Positions 6,654 to 14,431 of a DNA stretch of 37,234 bases are shown here, in pieces (position 1 is the first letter of the stretch; every line of letters begins with the position of its first letter). Under the pieces are notes generated by a model, which made no database searches, was not told the DNA's origin, and saw only the letters and a list, made by a program, of their open reading frames with translations. A program made the position numbers and the translations under genes. Location of the stretch: positions 1 to 37,234 of the forward strand of contig PVXE01000043.1 of the NCBI GenBank assembly GCA_014444615.1. The letters are read 5' to 3'. The stretch comes from Tagaea sp. CACIAM 22H2. GTDB taxonomy: Bacteria; Pseudomonadota; Alphaproteobacteria; CACIAM-22H2.

Positions 6654-8993
6654 ATGAAATTCGGTGTCGGTCAGTCCCCGCGTCGCCTCGAAGATCGCCG
6701 TCTTTTGCTCGGCCACGGCCGGTACACCGACGACACGCTTCTGCCCCGTCAAAGCCATGCCTATTTCCTGCGCTCGCCCCAGGCGCACGCCAAGATCAAG
6801 CGCCTGGACGTGACGGCCGCGAAAACCGCCCCCGGCGTGCTGACGGTGGTGACCGGCGCCGATCTCGAAGCCGCGGGCGTGGGCCACCTGCCCTGCATGG
6901 CGCCACAAAAGCATCGCGACGGGTCGACGACCTGGATCCCGCCGCGCCCGGCCTTGGCGACGGATACGGTGCGCTTCGTCGGCGACCCGATCGTGCTGAT
7001 CGTCGCCGAGACGCTGGCCGATGCGCGCGACGCGGCGGAAATGGTCGAAATCGAGTTCGAGGAACTGCCCGCCGTCGGCGATATCGCGCGCGCCGCTGCG
7101 AAGGGCGCGCCGGAAATCTGGGCGAAAGCGCCGGGCAACGTGGCGCTCGATTGGGATATGGGCGACAAGGCCAAGGCGGACGAGCTGTTCGCCAAGGCCG
7201 CGCGCGTGATCGAGCTCGACCTGGTCAACAACCGCTTGGCGCCGTCGTCGATGGAGCCGCGCATGGCGATCGGCGAATGGGACGCGAGCTTGCAGCGCAT
7301 GACGCTGCATTGCGGCAGCCAGGGTGGTGCGGGCCTGCGCAAAGTGCTGACCAACTACGTGTTCAAGATTCCCGAAAATGCGCTGCGCGTGATTTCGGGC
7401 GACGTGGGCGGCGGCTTCGGGATGAAGATCTTCTTGTATCCCGAATATATCGGCGTGTTGTTCGCCGCCAAGCTGATCGGCCGTCCGGTCAAGTGGACGG
7501 GCGATCGCAGCGAAGCGTTCCTCGCCGACACGCATGGCCGCGACCATCTGACCAACGCCAAGCTGGCGGTCGACGCGAACGGCAAATTCCTGGCGCTGAA
7601 GGTCTATACGCAGGCCAATCTCGGCGCGTATCTCTCGCATTACGGGCCGTTCATCCCGACCTTCGCGGGCACGGCGATGCTGGCGGGCGTCTATACCTTC
7701 GGCGCCGTCTATTGCCATGTCGTCGGCTATTTCACGAACACCGCCACGGTCGACGCCTATCGCGGGGCCGGCCGTCCGGAAGCGAACTACGTGACGGAGC
7801 GCATCGTCGACGTCGCCTCGCGCGAGCTGGGTATCGCGCCCGACGAGCTTCGCCGCCGCAATTTCATTCCGCCCTCGGCGATGCCCTATACGACGGCGCT
7901 GGGCACGACCTACGACAGCGGCGAGTTCGCGCAGAACCTGACCGACGCGATGAAATTCGCCGATTGGGACGGGTTCCCCGCGCGCAAGGCCGCCAGTAAG
8001 GCCAAGGGCATGCTGCGCGGGCGCGGCCTCATCACCTATGTCGAGGCGTGCGGCGGCGGGTCGGAGGAAACGGCGCAGGTGCGTTTCGATTCCAGCGGCG
8101 GCGCCACCGTTCTGATCGGCAACCAATCGAACGGTCAGGGCCACGAGACCGCCTATGCGCAGATGGTGTCGGATCGTCTGGGCGTGCCGATGGACAGCGT
8201 GCGCGTGATCCAGGGCGACACCGACACGGTGCTCTATCCCGGCATGACCGGCGGCAGCCGCGCGCTCGCCGTTTCCGGTTCGGCCGTCGGCAAGGCGGTC
8301 GAGCGCGTGATCGCCAAGGGCAAGAAGATCGCCGCCCATGTGCTGGAAGCCGCCGAAGCCGACATCGAATTCGACGGCAAGGATTTCCGCGTGGCGGGCA
8401 CCGACAAGGCGAAAAGCTTCGTCGATATCGTCAAAACCAGCTTCGTCACCACGAAGCTGCCCGCGGATATGAGCATCGGCATCGACGAAACCGGCAGCTT
8501 CACCCCGCCGGGCGCCACCTATCCCAATGGCTGCCACATCGCCGAGGTCGAGATCGATCCGAATACCGGCGAAGTGAAAGTGGTCGACTACACGGTCGTC
8601 GACGATTTCGGCAACGTGATGAACCCGATGATGGTCGAAGGCCAGGTCCATGGCGGCGTGGCTCAAGGCTTGGGCCAAGCGCTGCTCGAAAACTGCGTCT
8701 ACGATCCGGAGACCGGGCAGTTGCTGACCGGCTCGTTCATGGATTACGCGATGCCGCGCGCCTACGATCTGCCGCCGATCCGCTTCGCGTATAACGAAGT
8801 GCCGTGCCGCAACAATCCGCTGGGCGTGAAGGGTGCGGGCGAAGCCGGTGCGATCGGCGCGCCGCCGTCGATCATCGCGGCGGTCGTCGACGCGCTGTCG
8901 GACTACGGCGTGAAGCATATCGACATGCCGGCGACGCCGGAGAAGGTTTGGCGCCTGATCCATGCGCGTTCGGCGAAGGCCGCGGCGGAGTGA
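6654..8993 (+). CDS. Molybdopterin-binding large subunit, xanthine dehydrogenase/CoxL family (form II-like)
   Basis: 779 residues of the aerobic CO dehydrogenase/xanthine dehydrogenase large-subunit family, which binds Mo-molybdopterin cytosine dinucleotide and hydroxylates its substrate. The N-terminal a/b hammerhead domain (GHGRYTDDTLLPRQSHAYFLRS, about residues 20-135) is followed by the molybdenum-binding domains. The active-site loop reads AYRGAGRPEANY (about 364-375), the form II type rather than the AYxCSFR of true CO dehydrogenase. The catalytic Glu lies in GVKGAGEAGAIG near the C-terminus. The substrate is therefore unlikely to be CO. No 2Fe-2S (CoxS) or FAD (CoxM) gene lies beside it. 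GGGAG 8 bases before the ATG sets the start. A weak TTGGCA/TATTCT pair (6592-6622, spacing 19) could be the promoter. Confidence 0.9.
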   Translation: MKFGVGQSPRRLEDRRLLLGHGRYTDDTLLPRQSHAYFLRSPQAHAKIKRLDVTAAKTAPGVLTVVTGADLEAAGVGHLPCMAPQKHRDGSTTWIPPRPALATDTVRFVGDPIVLIVAETLADARDAAEMVEIEFEELPAVGDIARAAAKGAPEIWAKAPGNVALDWDMGDKAKADELFAKAARVIELDLVNNRLAPSSMEPRMAIGEWDASLQRMTLHCGSQGGAGLRKVLTNYVFKIPENALRVISGDVGGGFGMKIFLYPEYIGVLFAAKLIGRPVKWTGDRSEAFLADTHGRDHLTNAKLAVDANGKFLALKVYTQANLGAYLSHYGPFIPTFAGTAMLAGVYTFGAVYCHVVGYFTNTATVDAYRGAGRPEANYVTERIVDVASRELGIAPDELRRRNFIPPSAMPYTTALGTTYDSGEFAQNLTDAMKFADWDGFPARKAASKAKGMLRGRGLITYVEACGGGSEETAQVRFDSSGGATVLIGNQSNGQGHETAYAQMVSDRLGVPMDSVRVIQGDTDTVLYPGMTGGSRALAVSGSAVGKAVERVIAKGKKIAAHVLEAAEADIEFDGKDFRVAGTDKAKSFVDIVKTSFVTTKLPADMSIGIDETGSFTPPGATYPNGCHIAEVEIDPNTGEVKVVDYTVVDDFGNVMNPMMVEGQVHGGVAQGLGQALLENCVYDPETGQLLTGSFMDYAMPRAYDLPPIRFAYNEVPCRNNPLGVKGAGEAGAIGAPPSIIAAVVDALSDYGVKHIDMPATPEKVWRLIHARSAKAAAE

Positions 8994-9766
8994 GCCTCGA
9001 TTTCGCGCGGCTGCGCCCGGCGCTGATCGCACTGGCGCGCGACGCAAGCGTGGAAATCCTGCGCATCTATGCGCAGGATTTCGGCGTGCGCGCCAAGGCC
9101 GACCGAACGCCGGTCACAGAAGCCGACGAGCGCGCCGAAGCGATCATCCTCGCAGGGCTGTCGAAACTCGCCCCCGGCGTTCCGGCCGTGGCGGAGGAAG
9201 CTGTGGCGCGCGGTGACGTGACATGGCCCGCGACGGCGCCGCGCGAATTCTTCCTCGTCGACCCGCTCGATGGGACGCGCGAATTCGTCGAACGCAGCGA
9301 CAATTTCGCGGTCAATATCGGCTTGGTCGTTGAGGGGCGCCCGGCCTTGGGCGTGGTGCTGCATCCCGTGTCCGGCGTCGTATGGTCTGGCGGAACCGGC
9401 TTGGGCGCTTTTCGCACCGAAAAGGACGGCACCGAAAAGCCGATCCGCGCGCGCGCCAAACCCGCAGACGGGTTGGTCGTCGTCACCTCCAAAAGCCATA
9501 GCTCGGGTGCCGAAAGCGCCTATTGCGACGGCATGGCGGTGAAGGAACATCGCAAAGTCGGCTCGGCCGCGAAGTTCGGTCTGGTCGCCGAAGGCACCGC
9601 CGATCTTTATCCGCGCCTGGGACCCACATCGGAATGGGATACGGGTGCGGGCGAGGCTTTGCTGGTCGCCGCGGGCGGACATGTCGAAAAGCTCGACGGC
9701 ACGCCCCTGATTTACGGCAAGCTCGGTTTCCGCAATCCCGATTTCGTCGCGCGCGGGGCGTGGTAA
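8990..9766 (+). CDS. cysQ: 3'(2'),5'-bisphosphate nucleotidase CysQ / inositol monophosphatase family
   Basis: 258 residues of the Mg-dependent, Li-sensitive phosphatase family. Family metal-site elements are visible: the Glu pair at 69-70 (VAEEAV), DPLDGTREFV at 91-100 and SEWDTGAGEALL near residue 217. DGTREF is the CysQ-type version of the motif, so the likely substrate is 3'-phosphoadenosine 5'-phosphate from sulfate assimilation. The start is a GTG at 8990-8992 that overlaps the CoxL stop (GTGA), implying translational coupling; the next residues SLDFARLRP fit the family N-terminus and no closer ATG exists. Other inositol monophosphatase activities cannot be excluded. Confidence 0.87.
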   Translation: MSLDFARLRPALIALARDASVEILRIYAQDFGVRAKADRTPVTEADERAEAIILAGLSKLAPGVPAVAEEAVARGDVTWPATAPREFFLVDPLDGTREFVERSDNFAVNIGLVVEGRPALGVVLHPVSGVVWSGGTGLGAFRTEKDGTEKPIRARAKPADGLVVVTSKSHSSGAESAYCDGMAVKEHRKVGSAAKFGLVAEGTADLYPRLGPTSEWDTGAGEALLVAAGGHVEKLDGTPLIYGKLGFRNPDFVARGAW

Positions 9767-9793
9767 AGTTCCGCCGATAAACCGGAGGAACCC

Positions 9794-10342
9794 ATGGCTC
9801 GCGTTCGCGATTTGACACCCGACGATTTGCCGCCCGATCTGGCCGCGATCTTCCGCAAATACGCGTCCGAATACGGGCCCTTCGCCAACCAAGCGTCGAT
9901 CGTGGCGCATGTGCCCGCCGCTTTGCGCCACATCATGCCGATGCTGATGGAATTGCGCGCGGCCAAGACGCTGCCGCGCCGCTATCTGGAAATCGCGATC
10001 GTCGTCGTCTCCAAGCTCAACGCCTGCCATTACTGCGTCGGGCACCACGTGCCGATGCTGAAAGTGGAAGGCGTGCCCGAGGACGCCGTCGCGCAGATCC
10101 CCGACAAGGTCGATCATCCCGCCCTCGACGATGTCGACCGCCTCGTGATCGCCTATTCGGTCGCGGTGACGAACGATCCGCACCGCATCGGCGACAAGAT
10201 GCATGCCGAGCTGCGCAAGCATTTTACCGAGGCGCAGGTCGTCGAACTCACCTTGCGGATCGCGCTGACGACGTTCTTCAACAAATTCTCGGAAGCGCTG
10301 GGTATCGAGGAAGAAGGCGCGGCAGCGCACGCCGCGCAGTAA
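9794..10342 (+). CDS. Carboxymuconolactone decarboxylase / AhpD-like peroxidase family protein
   Basis: 182 residues, all-helical. It carries the AhpD redox motif LNACHYCVGHH, with Cys78, Cys81 and His85 preceded by Glu66 (YLEIAIVVV), the arrangement used for peroxide reduction or as a disulfide partner. Length matches the AhpD-like single-domain group. The start ATG has a near-perfect GGAGG 5 bases upstream, and the gene follows cysQ by 27 bases, probably in one transcript (coxL-like, cysQ, this gene). It ends 3 bases from the convergent ParA gene. Substrate unknown. Confidence 0.85.
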   Translation: MARVRDLTPDDLPPDLAAIFRKYASEYGPFANQASIVAHVPAALRHIMPMLMELRAAKTLPRRYLEIAIVVVSKLNACHYCVGHHVPMLKVEGVPEDAVAQIPDKVDHPALDDVDRLVIAYSVAVTNDPHRIGDKMHAELRKHFTEAQVVELTLRIALTTFFNKFSEALGIEEEGAAAHAAQ

Positions 10343-10345
10343 CGG

Positions 10346-10987
10346 CTAGCGGCTCAGCGCCGCCAGCACGTCGTCGCCCGCCGCCGCCAATTCGCGCGCG
10401 GCGGTCGATCCCGGCTCGAATTCCGTGACACCCAGGCCCGCGCCCAAACTCGACGCATAGGCCGTGCGATTGCCCAGCGCCACGCGGCACACGCCGGCGT
10501 CCAAGGCGTTCAGCTTTTCGACCATATCGCTGGCGAGGGTCGAGCGCGGCGGCATGCGGTTGATGACCAGCATCGCCGGGCGGCGTTCTTCGCGCGCCAA
10601 CGCCAGCGTCGGCCCCGTTGCCCACAAATCCATCGGCGAGGGCTGGACGGGGACGAGCACCAAATGCGCGTAGCGGATCGCCGTACGGGAATCCGTCATC
10701 GCATGCGGCGCTGAGTCGACGATCACGATATCGTGTTCGCGCGCCATGCGGTCGAGTTCGGTCGGCAAGCGCCAGCCCGAAAGCTGGGCGAAGCCGAAGC
10801 CCAGCCCCTGCCCGTCGCGCGCGTTGAAGCGCAATTCGGTCCAGCGCGTGAACGAGCCTTGCGGGTCGATATCGGCGGCGGCGGTGCGCAAACCGCGCCC
10901 CGCGAAATAGGCCGCCAAGTGCGCGGCGAGCGTGGTTTTGCCCGCCCCTCCCTTTTGCTGCGCGACGACAACGATACAACCGGCCAT
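10346..10987 (-). CDS. ParA/MinD-family ATPase (orphan)
   Basis: 213 residues of the deviant Walker A ATPase family. The P-loop is QQKGGAGKTT with signature Lys12 and catalytic Lys17. Walker A' is ADIDPQGS and the switch is IVIVDSAPHAMTD. It lacks the N-terminal helix-turn-helix of plasmid ParA proteins and no ParB lies next to it. It is therefore more likely one of the short cargo-positioning ParA proteins (chemoreceptor or carboxysome type) or an uncharacterised orphan than the main chromosome segregation protein. The start Met at 10987 places the P-loop at the expected distance; upstream codons in this frame run into the divergent tsaC region. Confidence 0.87.
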   Translation of the reverse strand: MAGCIVVVAQQKGGAGKTTLAAHLAAYFAGRGLRTAAADIDPQGSFTRWTELRFNARDGQGLGFGFAQLSGWRLPTELDRMAREHDIVIVDSAPHAMTDSRTAIRYAHLVLVPVQPSPMDLWATGPTLALAREERRPAMLVINRMPPRSTLASDMVEKLNALDAGVCRVALGNRTAYASSLGAGLGVTEFEPGSTAARELAAAGDDVLAALSR

Positions 10988-11016
10988 AAGCCGAACATAG
11001 CGCGGGGCCATCGCGC

Positions 11017-11976
11017 ATGCTAGCAACCGCCCCTATGCGGCCCCGGAAGATCACCAAAGCGAGCCTGACGCGCGCGGCGAAAGCCTTGCGCGAAGGCCGC
11101 CTCGTCGCCTTCGCGACCGAGACGGTCTATGGGCTGGGTGCCCGCGCCGACGATCCGCGCGCGGTCGCCAAAATCTACGCCGCCAAGCGCCGCCCGCGCT
11201 TCAATCCGTTGATCGCGCATGTGCCCGATCTTGCCGCCGCCAAGCGCATCGCGACTTTCGACACGCGCGCCGAATTGATCGCAAGCGCATTCTGGCCCGG
11301 TCCGTTGACGCTGGTGCTGCCCTTGCGCGGCGCGGTACGGATTTGCAACGCGGCGCGCGCGGGCCTGCCCAGCATCGCGATCCGCGTGCCCGCCCCCAAG
11401 GCCGCGCGCGACTTGCTGCGCTTGGCGGGCGTGCCGATCGCCGCCCCCAGCGCCAATCCGTCGGGCCGCTTGTCGCCCACGCGCGCGATCGACGTCGCGC
11501 GGGGCTTGGCGCATATCCAAGGCGACGTGCTCGACGGCGGGCCCTGCGCGGTCGGCGTGGAATCCACCATCGTCGATCTGACCGGCGAAAAAGCGCGCCT
11601 GCTGCGCCCCGGCGGTATAGCGGCCGAAGATATCGCCGCGTTGATCGGCGATCTTGCCGCGCCCGGCGGCGGCACGATTAAAGCGCCCGGCATGCTGGCG
11701 AGCCATTACGCCCCGCGCGCCAAGCTGCGCTTGAATGCCGGCGGGCCGGACGAAGGCGAGCTTTATCTGGGTTTCGGCGGCATGCCCCAAGGGGCCGACG
11801 GGATCGATCTTTCCCCGCGCGGCGATTTGGCGGAGGCGGCGCGCAATCTGTTCGTCGCCTTGCGCGATCTCGACGGGCGCGGAGCGGCACGCATCGCCGT
11901 CGCCGCAATTCCGGCGAAAGGGTTGGGGCTGGCGATTAACGACCGCTTGCGCCGCGCGGCCGCCCCCCGGCCCTAG
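11017..11976 (+). CDS. tsaC: Threonylcarbamoyl-AMP synthase (TsaC/Sua5, long form)
   Basis: 319 residues. The enzyme makes threonylcarbamoyl-AMP from Thr, bicarbonate and ATP for the t6A37 modification of ANN-decoding tRNAs. The N-terminal YrdC domain (about 20-200) shows KALREGRLVAFATETVYGLG, AKRRPRFNPLIAHV, FWPGPLTLVLP and APSANPSGRLSPT. The second, smaller Sua5 domain follows the PGMLASHYAPRAKLRL linker (about 228-242), so this is the two-domain Sua5 form rather than short TsaC. Translation could begin at Met1 or at Met7 (11035). The final four bases (CTAG) overlap the stop of the convergent GNAT gene. Confidence 0.92.
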   Translation: MLATAPMRPRKITKASLTRAAKALREGRLVAFATETVYGLGARADDPRAVAKIYAAKRRPRFNPLIAHVPDLAAAKRIATFDTRAELIASAFWPGPLTLVLPLRGAVRICNAARAGLPSIAIRVPAPKAARDLLRLAGVPIAAPSANPSGRLSPTRAIDVARGLAHIQGDVLDGGPCAVGVESTIVDLTGEKARLLRPGGIAAEDIAALIGDLAAPGGGTIKAPGMLASHYAPRAKLRLNAGGPDEGELYLGFGGMPQGADGIDLSPRGDLAEAARNLFVALRDLDGRGAARIAVAAIPAKGLGLAINDRLRRAAAPRP

Positions 11977-12464
11977 AGCGGCCGATTCATATAGACGCCG
12001 CCGCCGAAGCTCGCGATCACCGCGCGATCGCAGGGTGCGGGCTTGAAGCCGTAACGCGGCCACATCGTCTCCGTGCCCATCACCGCGATCAGTGAAAGCC
12101 CGGCGAAGGATCTTGCGCGCGCGACTTCCGCCAAGCGTTCGATCGCCAGCGGCACCAGACCGTGCCCGCGCGCGGCTTCCGACAACGCGATGTCGTGCAG
12201 ATGGATGAAGGCCGGCTTCGCGGGCACGTAGCGCACCTGGTCGAGACGCGGCGGGTTGCCCGCATCGGCGGGCAGCGCCAAGCAATAACCCGCACCGCGC
12301 CCGCCTTTTTCGGCAACAAGGCAGGCTTCCGGGCAGGCGCGGAATTTCGCCGCGAAGGCCGCGAAACTTTCGACGTGATCGGGATAAATGGAGTTGCCGA
12401 GTCGATCGACGAAGCCCAAATCGGCTTCGCGCATCGGACGCCAAGCGGGAATAGCGGGATTCAT
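11973..12464 (-). CDS. GNAT family N-acetyltransferase
   Basis: 163 residues with a GNAT fold. It begins WRPMREADLGFVDRLGNSIYPDHVES. It has a beta-4/alpha-3 acetyl-CoA site LHDIALSEAARGHGLVPLAIE, where the usual R-G-x-G loop is RGHGL, and ends MWPRYGFKPAPCDRAVI. Proteins of this kind are usually annotated only as GNAT; the acceptor is unknown. The chosen start MNPAIPAWRP lies 48 bases from the divergent MFS gene; the longer reading frame upstream runs through that gene and is rejected. Confidence 0.82.
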   Translation of the reverse strand: MNPAIPAWRPMREADLGFVDRLGNSIYPDHVESFAAFAAKFRACPEACLVAEKGGRGAGYCLALPADAGNPPRLDQVRYVPAKPAFIHLHDIALSEAARGHGLVPLAIERLAEVARARSFAGLSLIAVMGTETMWPRYGFKPAPCDRAVIASFGGGVYMNRPL

Positions 12465-12512
12465 CGTTTTGTGGCTGGCCTCCCCTCCGATTCGCTTTAT
12501 ACCACGCCGGTC

Positions 12513-13658
12513 ATGAACGCGACCGTTCCCCTTTCCGTCTGGCGCCTGGGCGCTTCCGGCGTAGCGGCCGTCATCGGCTTTTCGCTGCTGATCCCCTATA
12601 CGGCGATCCGGCTGGAAGGGCTGGGCCATTCGGCGACGGCGATCGGCGTATTCTCGGCCATTCCGTGGCTCGCCGTGCTGGCGCTGGCGCCGTTCATCGC
12701 CCGGCTCGCCCAGATCATCGGCGGCAGCACGATGTACGTCCAGGCGGCTTTGATCTCGGCGCCCTTTCCGCTCGTTTTCGCGCTGACCGAAAACTATCTG
12801 GTCTGGTGCGCAATCAATTTCCTGATCGGCGTCGCCGCGGCATTGCGCTGGATCGTGTCCGAAGCCTGGGTCGTCGACCTCGTCCCTGCCGACCGGCGCG
12901 GCCGGGCGGTCGGGCTTTACGAAACCTCGCTCGGCTTCTCGTTCATGTGCGGGCCGCTGCTGCTAACGCCCTTCGCGCCCGACAGCCCCATTCCGGCTTT
13001 CATCGCCATCGGGCTGTGGACGCTGTCCTGGCTGCTTGCCTCGGGCCTGCCCGCGACACCGGCGCGCGAGGGCGACGAGCGCCCGCGCGAAAGCAGTTTC
13101 GCGCTGGTCTTGCGCGCCGTCCCCGCCGCGATCGTCGCCGCCGTCGTCGGCGGCGCCTTTGAAACCGGTCTGACCGGCATCGGCGCCTATTGGGGCTTGT
13201 CGATCGGGCTGAGTGCGGCCGAGGCCGCCTTGCTCGCCGCCGCGTTGGGCGCGGGATCTTTCATGGCGCAGTATCCGGCGGGTTGGCTTGCCGACAAAAT
13301 CTCGGTCGATCGCACGGTGCGTGGCGCGCTGGTTTGCCTGATCGCCACGTCCTGTGCCGCACCGTTCCTTGCCATCGGCGCGACGGGTGCCATGGTCACC
13401 GCATTCCTGTGGGGCGGTGCGGGCGGCATGCTCTACACGCTGGCGATGATCCGCGTGGGCCATGGCTTCTCGGGCACGGCCTTGCTGCGCGCGACCGCCT
13501 CGGTCGTGTCCGGCTATACGATCGGCTGTACGGCGGGCCCGACGCTGATCGGTTTGGCAATGGAGGCAAGCCCGCGTCTGGGCCTGCCGGTGACGCTTGC
13601 ACTCCTCGCCAGCCTCGCCATCGCCGCGCATATCGCGAGCACGCGCGCGAAACGCTAA
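12513..13658 (+). CDS. MFS transporter (YcaD-like, 12-helix)
   Basis: 381 residues with about 12 hydrophobic segments, a major facilitator of the inner membrane. The short loop between helices 2 and 3 and the charged loop VDLVPADRRGRAVGLYETSLGFSF resemble the small YcaD/sugar-efflux-like MFS group. Substrate unknown. A TATACC hexamer (12498-12503) sits about 10 bases before the ATG, so a near-leaderless mRNA is possible, although the -35 is poor. The upstream neighbour is a divergent GNAT. The stop codon interlocks with that of the convergent phosphinothricin-type GNAT (4-base overlap). Confidence 0.87.
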   Translation: MNATVPLSVWRLGASGVAAVIGFSLLIPYTAIRLEGLGHSATAIGVFSAIPWLAVLALAPFIARLAQIIGGSTMYVQAALISAPFPLVFALTENYLVWCAINFLIGVAAALRWIVSEAWVVDLVPADRRGRAVGLYETSLGFSFMCGPLLLTPFAPDSPIPAFIAIGLWTLSWLLASGLPATPAREGDERPRESSFALVLRAVPAAIVAAVVGGAFETGLTGIGAYWGLSIGLSAAEAALLAAALGAGSFMAQYPAGWLADKISVDRTVRGALVCLIATSCAAPFLAIGATGAMVTAFLWGGAGGMLYTLAMIRVGHGFSGTALLRATASVVSGYTIGCTAGPTLIGLAMEASPRLGLPVTLALLASLAIAAHIASTRAKR

Positions 13659-14176
13659 GGCGCGTTCGTATCGCCCGGCCCCAGCGCGCGCTGCATCAAG
13701 ACCGAGTCGACCCAGCGGCCGAATTTCCAGCCGACCGACGGCAACAAGCCGACGCGCTGAAAGCCGAACGCGGCGTGTAAGCCGATCGAGGAATGATTGG
13801 CGCTGTCGCCGATCACCGCGATCAGCTGGCGGGCACCCGTCGCTTCGCAAGCCGGGATCAGCGCGCCCAACAACGCGCGGCCCACCCCTTGGCGGATCGC
13901 GTCGGGTGCCACATAGACCGAATCTTCCAGCGTGAAGCGATAGGCGACGCGCGTGCGATAGAGCCCGGCATAGCAATAGCCGCGCAACCGGCCTTCCGAT
14001 TCCGCGACCAGATAGGGCAAGCCCTTGGTCACGACGTCCAAACGGCGCCTGGCGAGTTCGGCCTCGTCGGGCGGCGCGTCCTCGAAGCTCGCCAGACCGT
14101 GGCGGACGTGATGCGCGTAGATCGCGGCGATCGCGGGAATGTCGCTGTCGCGCGACGGGCGGACGATGATGCTCAA
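13655..14176 (-). CDS. GNAT N-acetyltransferase, phosphinothricin/methionine sulfoximine type
   Basis: 173 residues. It matches the Pat/MddA subgroup by IPAIAAIYAHHV near the N-terminus, GLASFEDAPPD, GYCYAGLYRTRVAYRFTLEDSVYV and RQGVGRALLGALI (acetyl-CoA loop), then the HAAFGFQRVGLL and VGWKFGRWVDSVLMQR tail. Family members acetylate phosphinothricin, methionine sulfoximine or methionine sulfone. The start codon is TTG (14174-14176): the frame has an in-frame TAG nine bases upstream and no ATG or GTG before similarity begins. An AGG about six bases before the TTG may serve as ribosome binding site. A strong GC hairpin sits just upstream. Confidence 0.85.
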   Translation of the reverse strand: MSIIVRPSRDSDIPAIAAIYAHHVRHGLASFEDAPPDEAELARRRLDVVTKGLPYLVAESEGRLRGYCYAGLYRTRVAYRFTLEDSVYVAPDAIRQGVGRALLGALIPACEATGARQLIAVIGDSANHSSIGLHAAFGFQRVGLLPSVGWKFGRWVDSVLMQRALGPGDTNAP

Positions 14177-14197
14177 CGTAACCTATCCGGGAAAGGT

Positions 14198-14227
14198 GGG
14201 CCGCCGCACCCCCCGGAGCGGCGGCCC
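14198..14227 (-). terminator. Strong GC hairpin, terminator-like without U-tract
   Basis: GGGCCGCCGC (14198-14207) and GCGGCGGCCC (14218-14227) form a perfect 10-bp stem with a 10-base loop. On the minus strand it is followed by ACCUUUCC, so it lacks a proper U-tract; on the plus strand it is followed by TTTCC. It sits 21 bases upstream of the TTG start of the acetyltransferase. It may end a minus-strand small RNA or attenuate transcription into the GNAT gene. Confidence 0.45.
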
Positions 14228-14351
14228 TTTCCGCGAGCGGACGGCCGAAGCCGTCACGGTCCCGCGAAAGCTAGAACTCATTCCGATGGGTGGTCCCCGC
14301 CTTGAAACACGGGTTTCCCCCGAAACCGGTGCCGCCGCCTTCGCGGCTGCG
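14198..14351 (-). ncRNA. Candidate structured small RNA (unassigned; 6S RNA is one possibility)
   Basis: About 154 bases with no credible reading frame but four clean hairpins. In minus-strand order these are: 5-bp stem 14334-14338/14343-14347; 6-bp GGUUUC/GAAACC stem 14312-14317/14322-14327; a two-part stem with outer CUUUC/GAAAG (14266-14270 with 14227-14231) and inner GACGGC-UUCG-GCCGUC (14240-14255); and the 10-bp GC hairpin at 14198-14227. The inner loop reads C(UUCG)G, a stable tetraloop, only on the minus strand. A TTGGTC-N18-TATAGT promoter lies just upstream with a predicted start near 14351. Length and 5'/3' complementarity (GCCGCAGC with GCUCGCGG) would suit 6S RNA, but I cannot confirm the family. 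It may instead be the GNAT leader. Confidence 0.35.
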
Positions 14352-14357
14352 GCAGGG

Positions 14358-14387
14358 ACTATAAGCCCCGGCTCGCGCCAAGACCAA
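14358..14387 (-). promoter_or_regulatory. Sigma70-type promoter, minus strand
   Basis: Reading the minus strand, TTGGTC (14382-14387) and TATAGT (14358-14363) are separated by 18 bases. The -10 matches TATAAT at five of six positions. The predicted transcription start is near 14351. It would drive the candidate structured RNA and possibly the phosphinothricin-type GNAT gene beyond it. Confidence 0.5.
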
Positions 14388-14403
14388 GGCGAAATCGTAT
14401 GCG

Positions 14404-14431
14404 TTGCCGGCATCGCGCTTGGCGCTATGAT
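14404..14431 (+). promoter_or_regulatory. Sigma70-type promoter giving a leaderless or near-leaderless mRNA
   Basis: TTGCCG (14404-14409) and TATGAT (14426-14431) are separated by 16 bases. Transcription would begin near 14438-14441, essentially at the ATG (14441) of the FAD-linked dehydrogenase gene. That gene has no Shine-Dalgarno (GATCGCGCCGCC precedes the ATG), which fits leaderless translation. Confidence 0.45.

Noticed and set aside
6654..8993. Aerobic CO dehydrogenase CoxL
   Set aside because: The loop is AYRGAGR, not the AYxCSFR of CO-oxidising enzymes, and coxM/coxS are absent.
6630..9047. 805-residue open frame antisense to the molybdenum hydroxylase gene, and similar long antisense frames at 4238-5941, 34652-35980 and 33198-34292
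   Set aside because: They mirror real genes on the other strand, are rich in Arg/His/Gln/Asp as expected from complement of GC-rich codons, and show no family motifs. Long antisense frames are routine at this base composition.
14198..14363. RNase P RNA, SRP 4.5S RNA or tmRNA as identity for the structured gap
   Set aside because: The segment is too short for RNase P or tmRNA, no tmRNA tag frame is seen, and the GGAAGGAAGCAGCC-type SRP loop is absent.
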